Assembly (NCBI RefSeq): GCF_040833985.1 | Contig: NZ_CP162139.1 | Coordinates: forward strand, 1,322,001-1,386,000 | Origin: Leptospira sp. WS4.C2 | Lineage (GTDB): Bacteria; Spirochaetota; Leptospiria; Leptospirales; Leptospiraceae | Reading direction: 5' to 3' | Length of the DNA stretch: 64,000 nucleotides | In this document: positions 1 through 10,155 of the stretch, in pieces | Numbering within the stretch: the stretch's first letter is position 1 | How the letters are laid out: each line of letters begins with the position of its first letter | The notes under the pieces: model-generated | Told to the model about the DNA's origin: nothing | Seen by the model: the letters and a program-made list of their open reading frames with translations, nothing else | Databases searched by the model: none | Made by a program: the position numbers and the translations under genes

Positions 1-3000
1 TATTCCGATCCATCAGGAGAAATCCAAACTGTATCTAGAAGTTTTCCTGTTTCTCCCGCCGAAGTGCATTTGGGAATTTTACCGGATGGTTGGTTGTTTA
101 CAGAAGATAACGTGAAACTTCAGTTAGTGGCTCTGGATTCGAAGGACAAAGCACTCGGTTCTCAAAAAATAAAAGTTAACGCTTACAAAAGAGAATTTTA
201 TTCTAATCGCAAACGTCTTGTGGGTGGATTTTATGCTTACGAACATTATGAAGAAGTCACAAAACTTGGAGAATTCTGTGAAGGAAAAACAGATTCTAAA
301 GGAATTTTGATTTGTGAAGGAAAATCTCCTGCTGTAGGTGATATTGTATTTCTTGCAGAAACCAAGGATTCACAAGGAAATCTTACGAATTCTGGATACA
401 GTGTTTGGGTGAGTTCCAAACAAGAAGCTTGGTTTGATGTAAGTGATCACAACCGAATGGACATCCTACCCGAAAAACGTTCTGTTGATGTCGGAGAAAC
501 CATCAAAGTACAAATTCGCTCACCATTTCGGGAAGCAACGGCCCTTGTGAGTTTAGAACGCGAAGGTGTTTTGGATTATTTTGTGACACCGGTCTCAGGA
601 AAAGATCCTGTGATCTCCATTCCTATCAAAAAGGAATATGCACCGAATGTGTTTGTCTCGGTATTTCTAGTGCGAGGTCGGGTAGGAGAACCAAAACCAA
701 CTGGGCTTGTGGACTTAGCAAAACCAGGATACCGATTTGGTCTAACCATGATAAAGGTCGGTTCCAAACCGTACACTCTGTCCGTAGCAGTGAACCCAGA
801 AAAAAAACTCTACCAAGTGAGAGAAACTGCTAACGTAGAACTGGAGATCAAAACCTCTGATGGAAAACTTCCTTTAGAATCCACGGAGGTCACACTCGCT
901 GTTGTGGACGAAGCACTCCTCGAACTTTCGCCGAACCCTACCTGGAACCTACTTGATGTGATGATGGGAACAAGGCCTCATTTGGTGGGAACCTCCACGG
1001 CTCAGTCACAAATCATTGGGAAAAGACATTTTGGCCTAAAGGCAAAACCAGAAGGGGGAGGGGGAGGAAAACAATCCACTCGTTCTCTCTTTGATACCTT
1101 ACTCTATTGGAAAGGAAAAGCCATAGTGGGTAAAGATGGAAAACTAAAGTTTAGTTTTCCTTTGAATGATTCCCTTACCAGTTTTCGAATCGTAGCAGTT
1201 GCTAGTTCGGGAGCTAAAGAATTTGGAACTGGGTTTGCCAAAATCCAAACCACACAAAAAATCCAATCTTTTTCTGGAATTCCGCCTGTGGTTCGGTTAG
1301 GTGATACTCTTCGTCATGAAGTGACCCTAAGGAATGCCGGCGAAACAAAGGAACAACTTCGTTTGCGTCTTTCTGTGACGGATTTAAAGAATGGAGCGGA
1401 TGTAAAAGAAGAGTTAGAAACAAAATCGGCTATTTTGGGTTCAGGGGAAACCAAGGTTGTTTTTTGGGATCTAACGGTTCCTGAAAACACCACCAAACGG
1501 AAGTTTCATTTAGAAGTTTCTGCACCCAATGGGACCATCCTTGATCAAATCTCTGTGGAACAGAAGGTTCTGCCAGTGGATTCAGAAAGAGTCTACCAAG
1601 CGGGACTCTTTTTGTATGAATCTTCCATCAAAGAATCGGTGATGGTGCCAGAGGGATCTAAACCAAACTCTGGTAAGATGGTTTGGAAAGCCTCTCCTAC
1701 CATTCTTACAAGCCTTAGCGGAATCCAAACCTACTTTCAAAACTATCCTTACTATTGTATGGAACAACGTGTTTCCAAAGCGATTGGACTCAAATCGGAA
1801 GCACAATGGAACGATGTGTTCAGCGACTTAAATTCCTTTTTGGATTATGATGGGCTTGTGAAATACTTCGCTCGAATGGAACATGGAAGTGAAATTTTAA
1901 CCGCTTATGTCTTGACATCGGCAAGTCTCACAAATCAAAAAATTCCAGACGATAGTTTGGGTCGTATGATCGCAGGCCTACAAGGGTATTTGGAAGGTCG
2001 TGTGAGTGGGGAGCGTTATAAATTTGGGGCAGACTCTGTAGTTCGAAAGATCATTGTTTGGGAAGCCCTTACCAGATACCAAACGTATGAATGGGAACAG
2101 GTGCGTCCTATTTTCGACGGGATTGAATTTTTACCGACAGCATCTCTCATTGACCTTGCGGAGATTTGGGGGAGAGTGAATGGGGGAGATAGTTCTGTGA
2201 AATCTCGCCTGATAAGTGTTTTGCGCTCTAGGCTCAATATCCAAGGTTCAGAACTTGTGGTTGCTGATTCTAGTTTCACCAACCCTTGGTGGATTTTGGG
2301 AAGCCGTGATTATACCATGGCGAAACTTTTACTTTGGGCATTCCAAGAACCCAGTTATAAAAAAGATATGCCACGCCTCATCAAAGGGTTTGTCAAAATG
2401 CAAAAACGGGGTAGTTATGATACCACCCTCGGCAACGCGTATTCTATTTTGGTTTTTGACCGAGTGAGTAAACTTCTGGAATCAGAAAAAGTCACTGGTG
2501 GAAAATTAAAAATCCAATCGGCAAAAGAGGTTTTGAGTTTAGAACCTAACGGAAAACAAACGGTAACACAAGCCATTGGAACCACGCCGGAATCTGTCTC
2601 TGTTAGTTACGAGGGGAAAGGAAAACCTTGGGTGGAGTGGTCTGTGAATTCGATCCTTCCTTTAAAGGCTCCGATCTCTAGTGGATACCGGTTGAAACGA
2701 ACTTTTGAGCCGATCCAAGTGGCAAAACCAGGAATCCTTTCGAAAGGTGATACGGTTCGAGTGACCATCGAGATCCAAGCGGACTCAGATAAAACTTGGG
2801 TGGTGGTAGAAGATCCGATTCCGCCGGGATCCCTCCCTCTCGGACGGGGTTTTGGTCGGGAGTCTATCATTACGCAGGAGGGAAAGGTGGGTGATACCTC
2901 TTATTATTTGAGTTTTGAAGAAAAGACCCTTTCCCAGTACAGAGCGTATTTTGAATATTTGCCAAAGGGGACGCATACTTTGGAACATAGCTTTCGATTG

Positions 3001-3114
3001 AACCATTCAGGGAATTTCCAAATGCCATCCACACGGGTTGAGGCCATGTATTCTCCCGAAACGCATGCGGAATGGCCGAATGAAACCGTGAGGATTTCGG
3101 AGAACGGGGACTAG
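1..3114 (+). CDS. Alpha-2-macroglobulin family protein, 5' truncated by window edge
   Basis: The reading frame is open from base 1, so only the C-terminal 1037 residues are visible and the true start lies upstream. Bacterial alpha-2-macroglobulins are large periplasmic or lipid-anchored protease traps. The core A2M signature (a Trp-Lys-Gly strand followed by a PLNDSLTSFR stretch) lies near visible residues 368-395. The thioester domain carries the C-M-E-Q motif, with the Cys codon at 1756-1758, so the covalent trapping chemistry appears intact. A run of five glycines at visible residues 352-356 precedes the A2M core, where the bait region is expected. The gene ends 29 bases before a membrane sulfatase-like gene on the same strand. 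Family assignment is firm; the N-terminal half and any signal or lipobox cannot be seen. Confidence 0.9.
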   Translation, partial: YSDPSGEIQTVSRSFPVSPAEVHLGILPDGWLFTEDNVKLQLVALDSKDKALGSQKIKVNAYKREFYSNRKRLVGGFYAYEHYEEVTKLGEFCEGKTDSKGILICEGKSPAVGDIVFLAETKDSQGNLTNSGYSVWVSSKQEAWFDVSDHNRMDILPEKRSVDVGETIKVQIRSPFREATALVSLEREGVLDYFVTPVSGKDPVISIPIKKEYAPNVFVSVFLVRGRVGEPKPTGLVDLAKPGYRFGLTMIKVGSKPYTLSVAVNPEKKLYQVRETANVELEIKTSDGKLPLESTEVTLAVVDEALLELSPNPTWNLLDVMMGTRPHLVGTSTAQSQIIGKRHFGLKAKPEGGGGGKQSTRSLFDTLLYWKGKAIVGKDGKLKFSFPLNDSLTSFRIVAVASSGAKEFGTGFAKIQTTQKIQSFSGIPPVVRLGDTLRHEVTLRNAGETKEQLRLRLSVTDLKNGADVKEELETKSAILGSGETKVVFWDLTVPENTTKRKFHLEVSAPNGTILDQISVEQKVLPVDSERVYQAGLFLYESSIKESVMVPEGSKPNSGKMVWKASPTILTSLSGIQTYFQNYPYYCMEQRVSKAIGLKSEAQWNDVFSDLNSFLDYDGLVKYFARMEHGSEILTAYVLTSASLTNQKIPDDSLGRMIAGLQGYLEGRVSGERYKFGADSVVRKIIVWEALTRYQTYEWEQVRPIFDGIEFLPTASLIDLAEIWGRVNGGDSSVKSRLISVLRSRLNIQGSELVVADSSFTNPWWILGSRDYTMAKLLLWAFQEPSYKKDMPRLIKGFVKMQKRGSYDTTLGNAYSILVFDRVSKLLESEKVTGGKLKIQSAKEVLSLEPNGKQTVTQAIGTTPESVSVSYEGKGKPWVEWSVNSILPLKAPISSGYRLKRTFEPIQVAKPGILSKGDTVRVTIEIQADSDKTWVVVEDPIPPGSLPLGRGFGRESIITQEGKVGDTSYYLSFEEKTLSQYRAYFEYLPKGTHTLEHSFRLNHSGNFQMPSTRVEAMYSPETHAEWPNETVRISENGD

Positions 3115-3143
3115 GAAAAGTTTACGGAATCGGGGGTTCTGGA

Positions 3144-5414
3144 ATGATGACTCTAATGGGTCCGAACCAAGCCCCTCTTTTCCCAATCCGAATCCTAAAA
3201 ATCTCCCTTTGGTTTACGGTTTTTTTTTATCTATTTTTTTTAATCTTTAATACAAGTTTTACCATTATGGGAGTCGATGTAGGTGACTTCCTTAAACAAT
3301 ACTTAGGTGCCTTTTTTGGGGTTTATCTCTCTACTACCTTCAAAGTTTTTTCGGTTTCTCTCTTTTTGCACCTCGCTTTATTTTCTCTCGTTTACTTGGT
3401 TTATCATTTTCTAAACCGAAGAGAAGTTTCTTGGTATATTTTATCACTTTCAGTTCTCGTCATAGAATGTTTGGCCCTTTGCCATTCGATGGTTAGTTTT
3501 CCACAAATTTATGGTGAGTTCTTTTTCTTTCGTTATCCTTCTTTTGCCTCCTTTTTGTATTTTTTAACCGATCATACCAGTCCTGGTTACTTTAGTTTGG
3601 TTTTGGGTTTTCTCCTATTTGGATTTTTATCACTGCTCCTTTGGAAAATTTATCTTCACAAAACTAAAGAAAGTTTTTTTGCACTCGTACATGTGTTTGT
3701 CCTTGGACTCGTTCATTCTTCTGGGTACTACCTGGTGGGAATTCTTTATTTTGTGATTTTGTTTTGGCAAGGGAAACAATACCAAAGGATTCATATCAAG
3801 TCGTATGGACTAATTTTTGTCCTACTTGTATTCATTTATTTAGTACCTAGTGTTTGGAGTCAAATTGAGGTCCTCACTCATTCGAAAGAAAAAGGCAAAC
3901 CCCCTATTTTTATTCTATCGGCTGACTCGCTTCGTTATGATAAAATTGGATTCAAAATTGGGGGGGAAAGTATCACACCAAATATTGATTCCTTTTCTAA
4001 GGAAAGTTTTGTATTTCACGACCACCATACCACCATTCCGCGCACCTTCCCTAGTTGGGCGGATCTATTGACCGGACAATATTCCATGAGTCATAAGGTT
4101 CGCGATATGTTTCCCTCTCTGGATGAAAAACAAAGGATTGGATCGACCTCTTTTCCTACAATCCAACAGATGTTACAGGGATTAGGATACAGGAGTTATG
4201 CGGTCGGCAGTTTTGCTGCTGATATTTTTCCCCGTGCTAACTTCGGATTTGATGAAGTCCTCGCACCAAACTTTAACGCACGTATTATGACGGTGCAAAG
4301 GACTGCGGAATCACAGTTATTCCTTTTGCCTTTTCTAACGGGTTCTTGGTTTTCTGGCGGGATGTATTTGGAGGAAATGGATGGATTGTCCACTTGGGGA
4401 GATGGGAGTCGGATCCTCGACCGTTTTCGTTCGATCACCAAAAGAGAAGGGGATTCTCCTTATTCGGTCACTTATTTTTCTAGTGTCATTCATTTCCCAT
4501 ACACACCGGCTTATCCTTACTACAAATCATTTACGAATCCTGATTACTATGGAAAGTATAAGTATTTAAAGTTTGTGGATCCTACAAATTCCTCAGTTCC
4601 CAATGCAGTGGAAACCAAACAAATTCGTGGACTGTTTGATAGTGCCGTTTATGCTTTTGATGCAGAATTTGGAGAGATCCTTTCGGAACTAAAGGCTCGA
4701 GGGATTTATGAGGAAGCCATCATCATTCTCACAGCAGACCATGGGGAAGCTTTGTATGAAGATGTTCATGGACAAGGACACGGAGAACACCTTCGTGGAG
4801 AAGCAGTAACGCATGTACCTTTGCTGATTAAATTTCCTAAGTCATCCATAGAAACAAAGGAAGAACACGAGTTTTTTGGGATCACATCTAGTGTAGATAT
4901 CTATCCCACTCTGATGGAATATTTTGGAATATCCGCCAAATCAAAGTTTCCTGGGAAGTCACTACTGCCGATCCTTGGAAAAACCAATTGGGAAGAGGAA
5001 AGGTCTGTTTATGCGGAAACCGGAATTTGGTTTTCTGATACGGGTGACCACTTCTTTCAAAAACAAAGAATTCCTTATCCCAATATCTTAGCACTCCACC
5101 AAGTGGTTCCTGAAGAGGATTACCAGATTATGATCACAGATCCCATTTACAGAGAAACCATCGCATTTTCAAAACATAGATTGATTCAAAATTCTAATTA
5201 TAAATTAATTTATATTCCCACACGTCAAGGTGTGGTCTTTGAATTGTATGATCGAAAAAAAGATCCTCTCAATAGGAGAAATCTTTACCCCAATCACCCC
5301 GAAGCAACAAAATTGAAAGATCTTCTGTACAAAACGGTGATTCAGTGGGAAGATGCAACTCTTGCAGGAGAGTATTTAATACCAAGTTCTTTATCAGAGA
5401 TTAACGAAAACTAA
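3144..5414 (+). CDS. Membrane-anchored sulfatase / alkaline phosphatase superfamily protein
   Basis: A 756-residue protein. Residues about 17-240 hold six or seven hydrophobic segments, followed by a sulfatase-type catalytic domain facing outside the cytoplasm. Visible metal-site motifs are ILSADSLRYD (Asp261), a Thr-rich segment around 296-301 (TTIPRTFPSW) where the nucleophile is expected, and LTADHGE with a nearby GHGEH in the second half. A Thr rather than the Cys/Ser of true sulfatases (C/S-x-P-S-R) points to the phosphoglycerol- or phosphoethanolamine-transferase side of the superfamily, or an envelope phosphodiesterase. The start ATG is followed directly by a second ATG, and the ribosome site is weak. 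It follows the alpha-2-macroglobulin gene closely and precedes carB by 21 bases. The substrate cannot be read from sequence. Confidence 0.8.
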   Translation: MMTLMGPNQAPLFPIRILKISLWFTVFFYLFFLIFNTSFTIMGVDVGDFLKQYLGAFFGVYLSTTFKVFSVSLFLHLALFSLVYLVYHFLNRREVSWYILSLSVLVIECLALCHSMVSFPQIYGEFFFFRYPSFASFLYFLTDHTSPGYFSLVLGFLLFGFLSLLLWKIYLHKTKESFFALVHVFVLGLVHSSGYYLVGILYFVILFWQGKQYQRIHIKSYGLIFVLLVFIYLVPSVWSQIEVLTHSKEKGKPPIFILSADSLRYDKIGFKIGGESITPNIDSFSKESFVFHDHHTTIPRTFPSWADLLTGQYSMSHKVRDMFPSLDEKQRIGSTSFPTIQQMLQGLGYRSYAVGSFAADIFPRANFGFDEVLAPNFNARIMTVQRTAESQLFLLPFLTGSWFSGGMYLEEMDGLSTWGDGSRILDRFRSITKREGDSPYSVTYFSSVIHFPYTPAYPYYKSFTNPDYYGKYKYLKFVDPTNSSVPNAVETKQIRGLFDSAVYAFDAEFGEILSELKARGIYEEAIIILTADHGEALYEDVHGQGHGEHLRGEAVTHVPLLIKFPKSSIETKEEHEFFGITSSVDIYPTLMEYFGISAKSKFPGKSLLPILGKTNWEEERSVYAETGIWFSDTGDHFFQKQRIPYPNILALHQVVPEEDYQIMITDPIYRETIAFSKHRLIQNSNYKLIYIPTRQGVVFELYDRKKDPLNRRNLYPNHPEATKLKDLLYKTVIQWEDATLAGEYLIPSSLSEINEN

Positions 5415-5435
5415 ATAAGGAAAAAAGAGGAAACT

Positions 5436-8400
5436 ATGCCGCAACGTAACGACTTAAAATCAATTTTGATCATCGGATCCGGACCTATCGTCATCGGGCA
5501 GGCATGTGAATTTGACTACTCCGGGACTCAGGCCACCAAGGCACTTCGGGAAAAAGGAATACGAGTCATCCTCGTAAATTCAAATCCGGCTACGATTATG
5601 ACGGATCCCGATCTTGCCGATGCCACTTATATCGAACCACTCACTGTTCCTGTTTTAGAAAAAATTATCAAAAAAGAAAAACCAGATGCCATCTTACCAA
5701 CAGTAGGTGGACAAACTGCTTTAAATTTAGCCTTAGCTCTTCATAAGGAAGGTGTTTTAGAAAAATACAATGTAGAGCTGATTGGAGCGAAGGTAGAAGC
5801 CATTCGTAAAGCGGAAGATCGGGAACTATTCAAACAAGCGATGGAAAAACTTGGAATCCGTGTGGCAAAGTCCTTTATGGTCTCCGACATGGAAGCTGCC
5901 AGGAAAGCTAAAGATGAAATTGGATTTCCTATCATTATCCGTCCTGCCTTTACTTTGGGAGGAACAGGTGGTGGAACTTGTTATGAAGAATCGGAGTTTG
6001 AAGAAATTGCTCAAAAAGGTCTTTCTGCATCTCCCATATCACAAGTATTAGTTGAAGAATCTGTGATGGGTTGGAAAGAGTTTGAGTTGGAAGTGATGAG
6101 AGACCTTGCAGATAACGTAGTCATCATTTGTTCTATTGAAAATTTAGATCCTATGGGTGTTCATACGGGAGATTCCATTACTGTTGCCCCACAACAGACT
6201 TTAAGCGACAAAGAATACCAACGCCTTCGTGATATGTCCATTGATATCATTCGAGAAATCGGGGTGGAAACCGGTGGTTCGAACATCCAGTTTGCTGTGA
6301 ATCCTGAAAATGGTGATGTCATCGTCATTGAAATGAACCCACGTGTTTCTAGATCTTCTGCATTGGCATCGAAGGCAACAGGATTCCCAATTGCAAAAAT
6401 CGCGGCTCTTTTATCCATCGGATACACTTTAGATGAGATTAAAAATGATATCACTCGAGTGACTCCAGCAAGTTTTGAACCATCGATTGATTATGTAGTG
6501 ACCAAAATTCCAAGGTTCGCTTTCGAAAAATTTCCAGGTTCTGATACTACCTTAGGTGTTCAAATGAAAGCTGTGGGTGAAGCGATGGCAATCGGTCGTA
6601 ACTTTAAAGAAAGTTTTCAGAAAGCTCTCCGTTCTTTGGAAACAGACCGGTTTGGATTTGGAAGTGATGGTTATTTAAAAGAACTTTTGGAATGGGAATC
6701 AATTCCGAAAGAAGAAAGAAAAACTTGGCTGACTGCTAGAGTGAAACGCCCAACAGACAAACGAATTTTTTATGTAAAAATGGCTTTCGATTTTGGAATG
6801 AGTGTAGAGGAAATTTTTGATATTTGCAAAATTGATCCTTGGTTTCTCTATCAGTTTGAAGAGTTATACCAGTTAGAAAACAGGTTTCGCAAAGAGGGAA
6901 AAGTCATCATTGAAGAAATGAAAAAGGCAGGTTTTTCCAATCGCCAACTTGCTTTCCTTACCAAAGAAGAACAAATCCTTGCCCAAGTTCGCAGTGGTGC
7001 GGCCATTGAAATTACCAAAGCCAAGGTAGAAAAAACTCTTCGTGAAGAAGAGGAATCCATTGAAAAATACTTGGAAGAAAAGAACATTCGCCCCGTATAC
7101 AAACGGATTGATACTTGTGCTGGAGAATTTGAAGCCTTTACCCCTTATATGTATTCCTCTTATGATGAGGAAGATGAATCTGATGTTACTTCTAAAAAGA
7201 AAGTGATGATTCTTGGTGGTGGGCCCAACCGTATCGGTCAAGGGATTGAGTTTGATTATTGTTGTTGTCATGCTTCCTTTTCCTTACAGGAAGCGGGAGT
7301 GGAATCCATAATGGTCAATTCCAATCCAGAAACGGTTTCTACCGATTATGATACCTCGGACAGATTATATTTTGAACCTTTGAGTTTGGAAGACGTAATG
7401 GCGATTTTCAAAAAAGAAAAACCAGATGGCGTCATTGTTCAATTAGGTGGACAAACTCCTCTGAAACTTGCAAAAGCACTTGAAAAGCGTGGAGTTCCCA
7501 TTATGGGAACAAGTCCTGATTCCATTGACCGTGCAGAAGACAGAAAACGTTTTGCAGAAGTTTTAGAAAAACTAAATTTAAAGTCACCTGACAATGGAAT
7601 TGCTGCCTCCAAAGACAAAGCACGAGAAATTGCAAAAAAAATCGGATATCCAGTTCTAGTAAGACCATCTTACGTGTTAGGTGGAAGGGCAATGCTCATT
7701 GTCAACGAAGAGTCTGAACTTGATAAATACATGGAAGAAGCGGAAGAGGTGTCGGAAGATCGCCCTCTTCTTGTGGATTCCTTTTTGCAAGACGCTGTGG
7801 AAGTGGATGTCGATGCACTTTGTGATGGAAAGGATGTGTTCATTGCAGGAATTATGGAACACATTGAAGAAGCGGGAATTCACTCCGGTGACTCAGCTTG
7901 TGTATTGCCACCACAGAACATTTCGCAACGGATGTTGCAAGAAATTGAAGAAGCCACTTTTCGTTTGGCCTTAGAGTTAGATGTAAAAGGTTTAATCAAT
8001 GTTCAGTATGCAATCAAAGAAGAAACATTATATGTCTTAGAGGTAAACCCTCGGGCTTCAAGAACGGTTCCTTTTGTTGCCAAATCCATTGGAATTCCTG
8101 TGGTGAAAATTGCCGTTCGATTGATGTTAGGGGAACCATTGGCATCCTTTAAACTAGGGAAACGTTTTTCTGCACCAATGATTACTGTGAAAGAAGCAGT
8201 TTTACCTTTTAGTAAGTTCCCAGGTGTGGATACAATCCTCGGTCCTGAAATGAGATCTACTGGGGAAGTGATGGGTGTTGCTCTGACAAAAGGGGAAGCC
8301 TTTGTCAAAGCACAGATCATGGCGGGAGAAGAACCACCGAAACACGGAACGGTTTTTGTAACGATCAATGATAAAACAAAGAAAGAATTACTCGAATCGG

Positions 8401-8756
8401 TTCGTTCTTTATCTAACTTAGGTTATAATATTATCGCAACAGAAGGAACACATAAATTTCTTTCTGACAACGGAATTCTCTCTAGTAAAATTAACAAAAT
8501 TTACGATGGATACTTCCCGAACGTGATTGATTATATCAAAGAAAAAAAGATTCATTTGATCATCAATACTCCTTTGTCAAGAGTCACTCGTGAAAATGCG
8601 TTTACGATTCGCCAAGCGGCGATTAAATATAAGGTTCCTTGTTTGACTACGGCCCAAGCCGCGAAAGCATTGATCCATGGTTTGGTGGAAATGAAGGACA
8701 AAGGATTCTCCGTGAATTCCCTGCAGGAAATTCACGCAAATCACAAAAAGGTTTAA
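5436..8756 (+). CDS. carB: Carbamoyl-phosphate synthase large subunit
   Basis: Makes carbamoyl phosphate from bicarbonate, ammonia (from glutamine via CarA) and two ATP, feeding pyrimidine and arginine synthesis in the cytoplasm. The 1106 residues show the family's internal duplication. Each half begins with a Gly-rich pre-ATP-grasp motif ([39 protein letters not shown]), followed by ATP-grasp segments with LVRPS- and IRPAF-type strands and EMNPR / EVNPRASR metal-binding motifs. The C-terminal 120 residues form the MGS-like allosteric domain. It is slightly longer than the roughly 1070 residues of E. coli CarB. An AGAGGAA ribosome site sits 5 bases ahead of the ATG. carA is not in the window. 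A bidirectional hairpin follows the stop. Confidence 0.98.
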   Translation: MPQRNDLKSILIIGSGPIVIGQACEFDYSGTQATKALREKGIRVILVNSNPATIMTDPDLADATYIEPLTVPVLEKIIKKEKPDAILPTVGGQTALNLALALHKEGVLEKYNVELIGAKVEAIRKAEDRELFKQAMEKLGIRVAKSFMVSDMEAARKAKDEIGFPIIIRPAFTLGGTGGGTCYEESEFEEIAQKGLSASPISQVLVEESVMGWKEFELEVMRDLADNVVIICSIENLDPMGVHTGDSITVAPQQTLSDKEYQRLRDMSIDIIREIGVETGGSNIQFAVNPENGDVIVIEMNPRVSRSSALASKATGFPIAKIAALLSIGYTLDEIKNDITRVTPASFEPSIDYVVTKIPRFAFEKFPGSDTTLGVQMKAVGEAMAIGRNFKESFQKALRSLETDRFGFGSDGYLKELLEWESIPKEERKTWLTARVKRPTDKRIFYVKMAFDFGMSVEEIFDICKIDPWFLYQFEELYQLENRFRKEGKVIIEEMKKAGFSNRQLAFLTKEEQILAQVRSGAAIEITKAKVEKTLREEEESIEKYLEEKNIRPVYKRIDTCAGEFEAFTPYMYSSYDEEDESDVTSKKKVMILGGGPNRIGQGIEFDYCCCHASFSLQEAGVESIMVNSNPETVSTDYDTSDRLYFEPLSLEDVMAIFKKEKPDGVIVQLGGQTPLKLAKALEKRGVPIMGTSPDSIDRAEDRKRFAEVLEKLNLKSPDNGIAASKDKAREIAKKIGYPVLVRPSYVLGGRAMLIVNEESELDKYMEEAEEVSEDRPLLVDSFLQDAVEVDVDALCDGKDVFIAGIMEHIEEAGIHSGDSACVLPPQNISQRMLQEIEEATFRLALELDVKGLINVQYAIKEETLYVLEVNPRASRTVPFVAKSIGIPVVKIAVRLMLGEPLASFKLGKRFSAPMITVKEAVLPFSKFPGVDTILGPEMRSTGEVMGVALTKGEAFVKAQIMAGEEPPKHGTVFVTINDKTKKELLESVRSLSNLGYNIIATEGTHKFLSDNGILSSKINKIYDGYFPNVIDYIKEKKIHLIINTPLSRVTRENAFTIRQAAIKYKVPCLTTAQAAKALIHGLVEMKDKGFSVNSLQEIHANHKKV

Positions 8757-8774
8757 CTGAAGAAAAGAGGATTT

Positions 8775-8805
8775 AGAAAGTTTAACAGAGTCCTGTTAGA
8801 TTTCT
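8775..8805. terminator. Bidirectional terminator between carB and the DUF1499 lipoprotein gene
   Basis: A perfect 6-bp stem (TAACAG 8783-8788 / CTGTTA 8793-8798, loop AGTC) is extended by two more pairs and, past one bulged G, by AGAAA 8775-8779 / TTTCT 8801-8805. It sits between two convergent genes and includes the stop codon of the minus-strand gene. No long T-run follows, so termination strength is uncertain. Confidence 0.5.
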
Positions 8806-9245
8806 AGGTCCTTGAGAATCGATTCGATTCGATTTCGATTCACACCCAAATCCGATTTCCCTAACCGAGAGGCAGATCGGAAGTGAAGGAGTTTATTTTT
8901 CTCATCAAAATAGAATTCGACATCATCCACATAACGCATGATTCGTGATGTAAATTCCGCATAGATGTAATTAGGATTTTCTTGAATTATTTTTGTTCGA
9001 GGAGAAACCTCTAACTTTCCCTTCAAAACCAAATAGGCATCCTTTAAAGGTTTTTTATAAGGAACTGGGTTACGGTAGTGTTCTTTGTCAGTTGGGTCCG
9101 CAAAGCTACTGATGCAGTTGGGTGTCTTTGGGCAATCGGCCAATCTCTCGGATCTGATTCCAAGGGAGTCTGGCCTGGTTCCCGTACAGTTGAAAAACAA
9201 CGCGAGGAGTGTTGCCCCGAGGAGGGTATGGATTTTCGGATTCAT
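8796..9245 (-). CDS. DUF1499 family lipoprotein
   Basis: A 149-residue protein with a short charged N-terminus, a hydrophobic stretch and a lipobox-like L-F-F-N-C at residues 16-20, so probably a lipoprotein. The rest matches the DUF1499 pattern as I know it: a CPKTPNCISSFA motif, then an alternating strand/helix domain with YAEFTSR and a DDVEFYFDE segment near the end. The function of DUF1499 is not established. An AGG ribosome site lies about 8 bases before the ATG. It is convergent with carB and shares a hairpin terminator with it. Family call is good; role unknown. Confidence 0.85.
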   Translation of the reverse strand: MNPKIHTLLGATLLALFFNCTGTRPDSLGIRSERLADCPKTPNCISSFADPTDKEHYRNPVPYKKPLKDAYLVLKGKLEVSPRTKIIQENPNYIYAEFTSRIMRYVDDVEFYFDEKNKLLHFRSASRLGKSDLGVNRNRIESILKDLEI

Positions 9246-9582
9246 TGGATACCTATCTTTTTAGTTTCAATCTATTCGACGATTCCGGTTTCCCAGTGGG
9301 TCAAAAATCGAACGGCTTTTCCTTTTACCTCTCCGCTTTGGTCGGTCTCGGGGTTTCGGACCCCTTTTCTCGCTTGAATTTTCCCATCCTCGCTTCGTAC
9401 TTGTGCCTATTCCCTGAAATCTTATCGGAATTGGGGAAGAAGGACTAGGGGAAGGACGTAGGCATGATGGAAAGAAATCGGAAAAACTGGGAATCTGTTG
9501 TAATTAAGAAAAAAGATTGGACAAATTGTGGTAAAAGTAATTATTTAAAACGAACGTTCGATAAAAAGCAAGGTTGCCTTTT
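9246..9582. other. Intergenic region between divergent DUF1499 and tetR genes
   Basis: 337 bases without a convincing gene. Short open stretches exist, but with no ribosome site or recognisable product. The right end holds the palindrome CGAACGTTCG next to the tetR start. A weak TTGGAC hexamer at 9517-9522, followed 15-19 bases later by AT-rich TAATTATTT, could be the tetR-alkB promoter. Nothing else stands out. Confidence 0.6.
9549..9562. promoter_or_regulatory. Candidate TetR operator (palindrome)
   Basis: A perfect 10-bp palindrome, CGAACGTTCG, occupies 9551-9560, with one further matching pair outside it (9549/9562). It lies about 20 bases before the preferred tetR start and just after the AT-rich presumed -10 region. 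This size, symmetry and placement are typical of autoregulated TetR-family genes. Binding is inferred. Confidence 0.6.
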
Positions 9583-10140
9583 ATGCCAAAGATAGTCGAT
9601 CACGATCTTTACCGGGTAGAGCTTTTGACTAAGTGTATGCCTATCTTTGTGGCCAAGGGAGTTTCTTCGGTTTCGATGCGTGAGTTGTCAAGTGAGCTTG
9701 GAGTTTCTACGGGAACTCTTTACCATTACTTTCCTACGAAGGAGATTCTTTTTGCCTCTATGGTAAGGCAGGTTGTGGCCATTGACTCAAAAGAGATTAC
9801 AGAGCTTTCAGAAAATCATTCGGGGTTAGCGGACATTATGAACTTTGTTGCATCACGTGAGACTCATTTTATGAACCTGATGTTACTTGCAGTGGATGTA
9901 AAAAGACAACTCAGTGAATCGACAGAACTAACACAACTGGTAGAAGATTCCTTTGCTTCATACAGAACGGCTTTGGATCGATTTTTTCCTGCTGATTCCA
10001 ATGCAATGAGTGGAAAGGCTTTTTTATCTTTTTTTCTAGGTGCTTTGTTTTTAAAAAATAAAGCAACGGAAGAAACGGGTTGGCCTGCCCTTTTTGAAGG
10101 TTTGGAGAACTTAAAGGTATTGTTTCAAAGCAAAGAATGA
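9583..10140 (+). CDS. TetR family transcriptional regulator (probable regulator of alkB)
   Basis: 185 residues from the ATG at 9583. The upstream TTG at 9574 is in frame, but the AGG ribosome site (9571-9573) touches it and is ideally spaced for the ATG, so I chose the ATG. The N-terminal helix-turn-helix (residues about 32-51: MRELSSELGVSTGTLYHYFP) is typical of TetR repressors; the C-terminal all-helical part would bind a ligand. It lies 15 bases before alkB on the same strand with a palindrome in front, so it most likely represses itself and alkB until an alkane- or fatty-acid-derived ligand binds. The ligand is inference. Confidence 0.88.
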   Translation: MPKIVDHDLYRVELLTKCMPIFVAKGVSSVSMRELSSELGVSTGTLYHYFPTKEILFASMVRQVVAIDSKEITELSENHSGLADIMNFVASRETHFMNLMLLAVDVKRQLSESTELTQLVEDSFASYRTALDRFFPADSNAMSGKAFLSFFLGALFLKNKATEETGWPALFEGLENLKVLFQSKE

Positions 10141-10155
10141 TAAGGAGGTGAGTTT

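Noticed and set aside
6873..7271. 132-codon minus-strand frame inside carB
   Set aside because: Phe/Asn-rich mirror of Lys/Glu codons of carB; a shadow frame.
9209..9448. 79-codon plus-strand open frame over the start of the DUF1499 gene
   Set aside because: TTG start without ribosome site, no recognisable product, and it runs antisense through the lipoprotein signal peptide.
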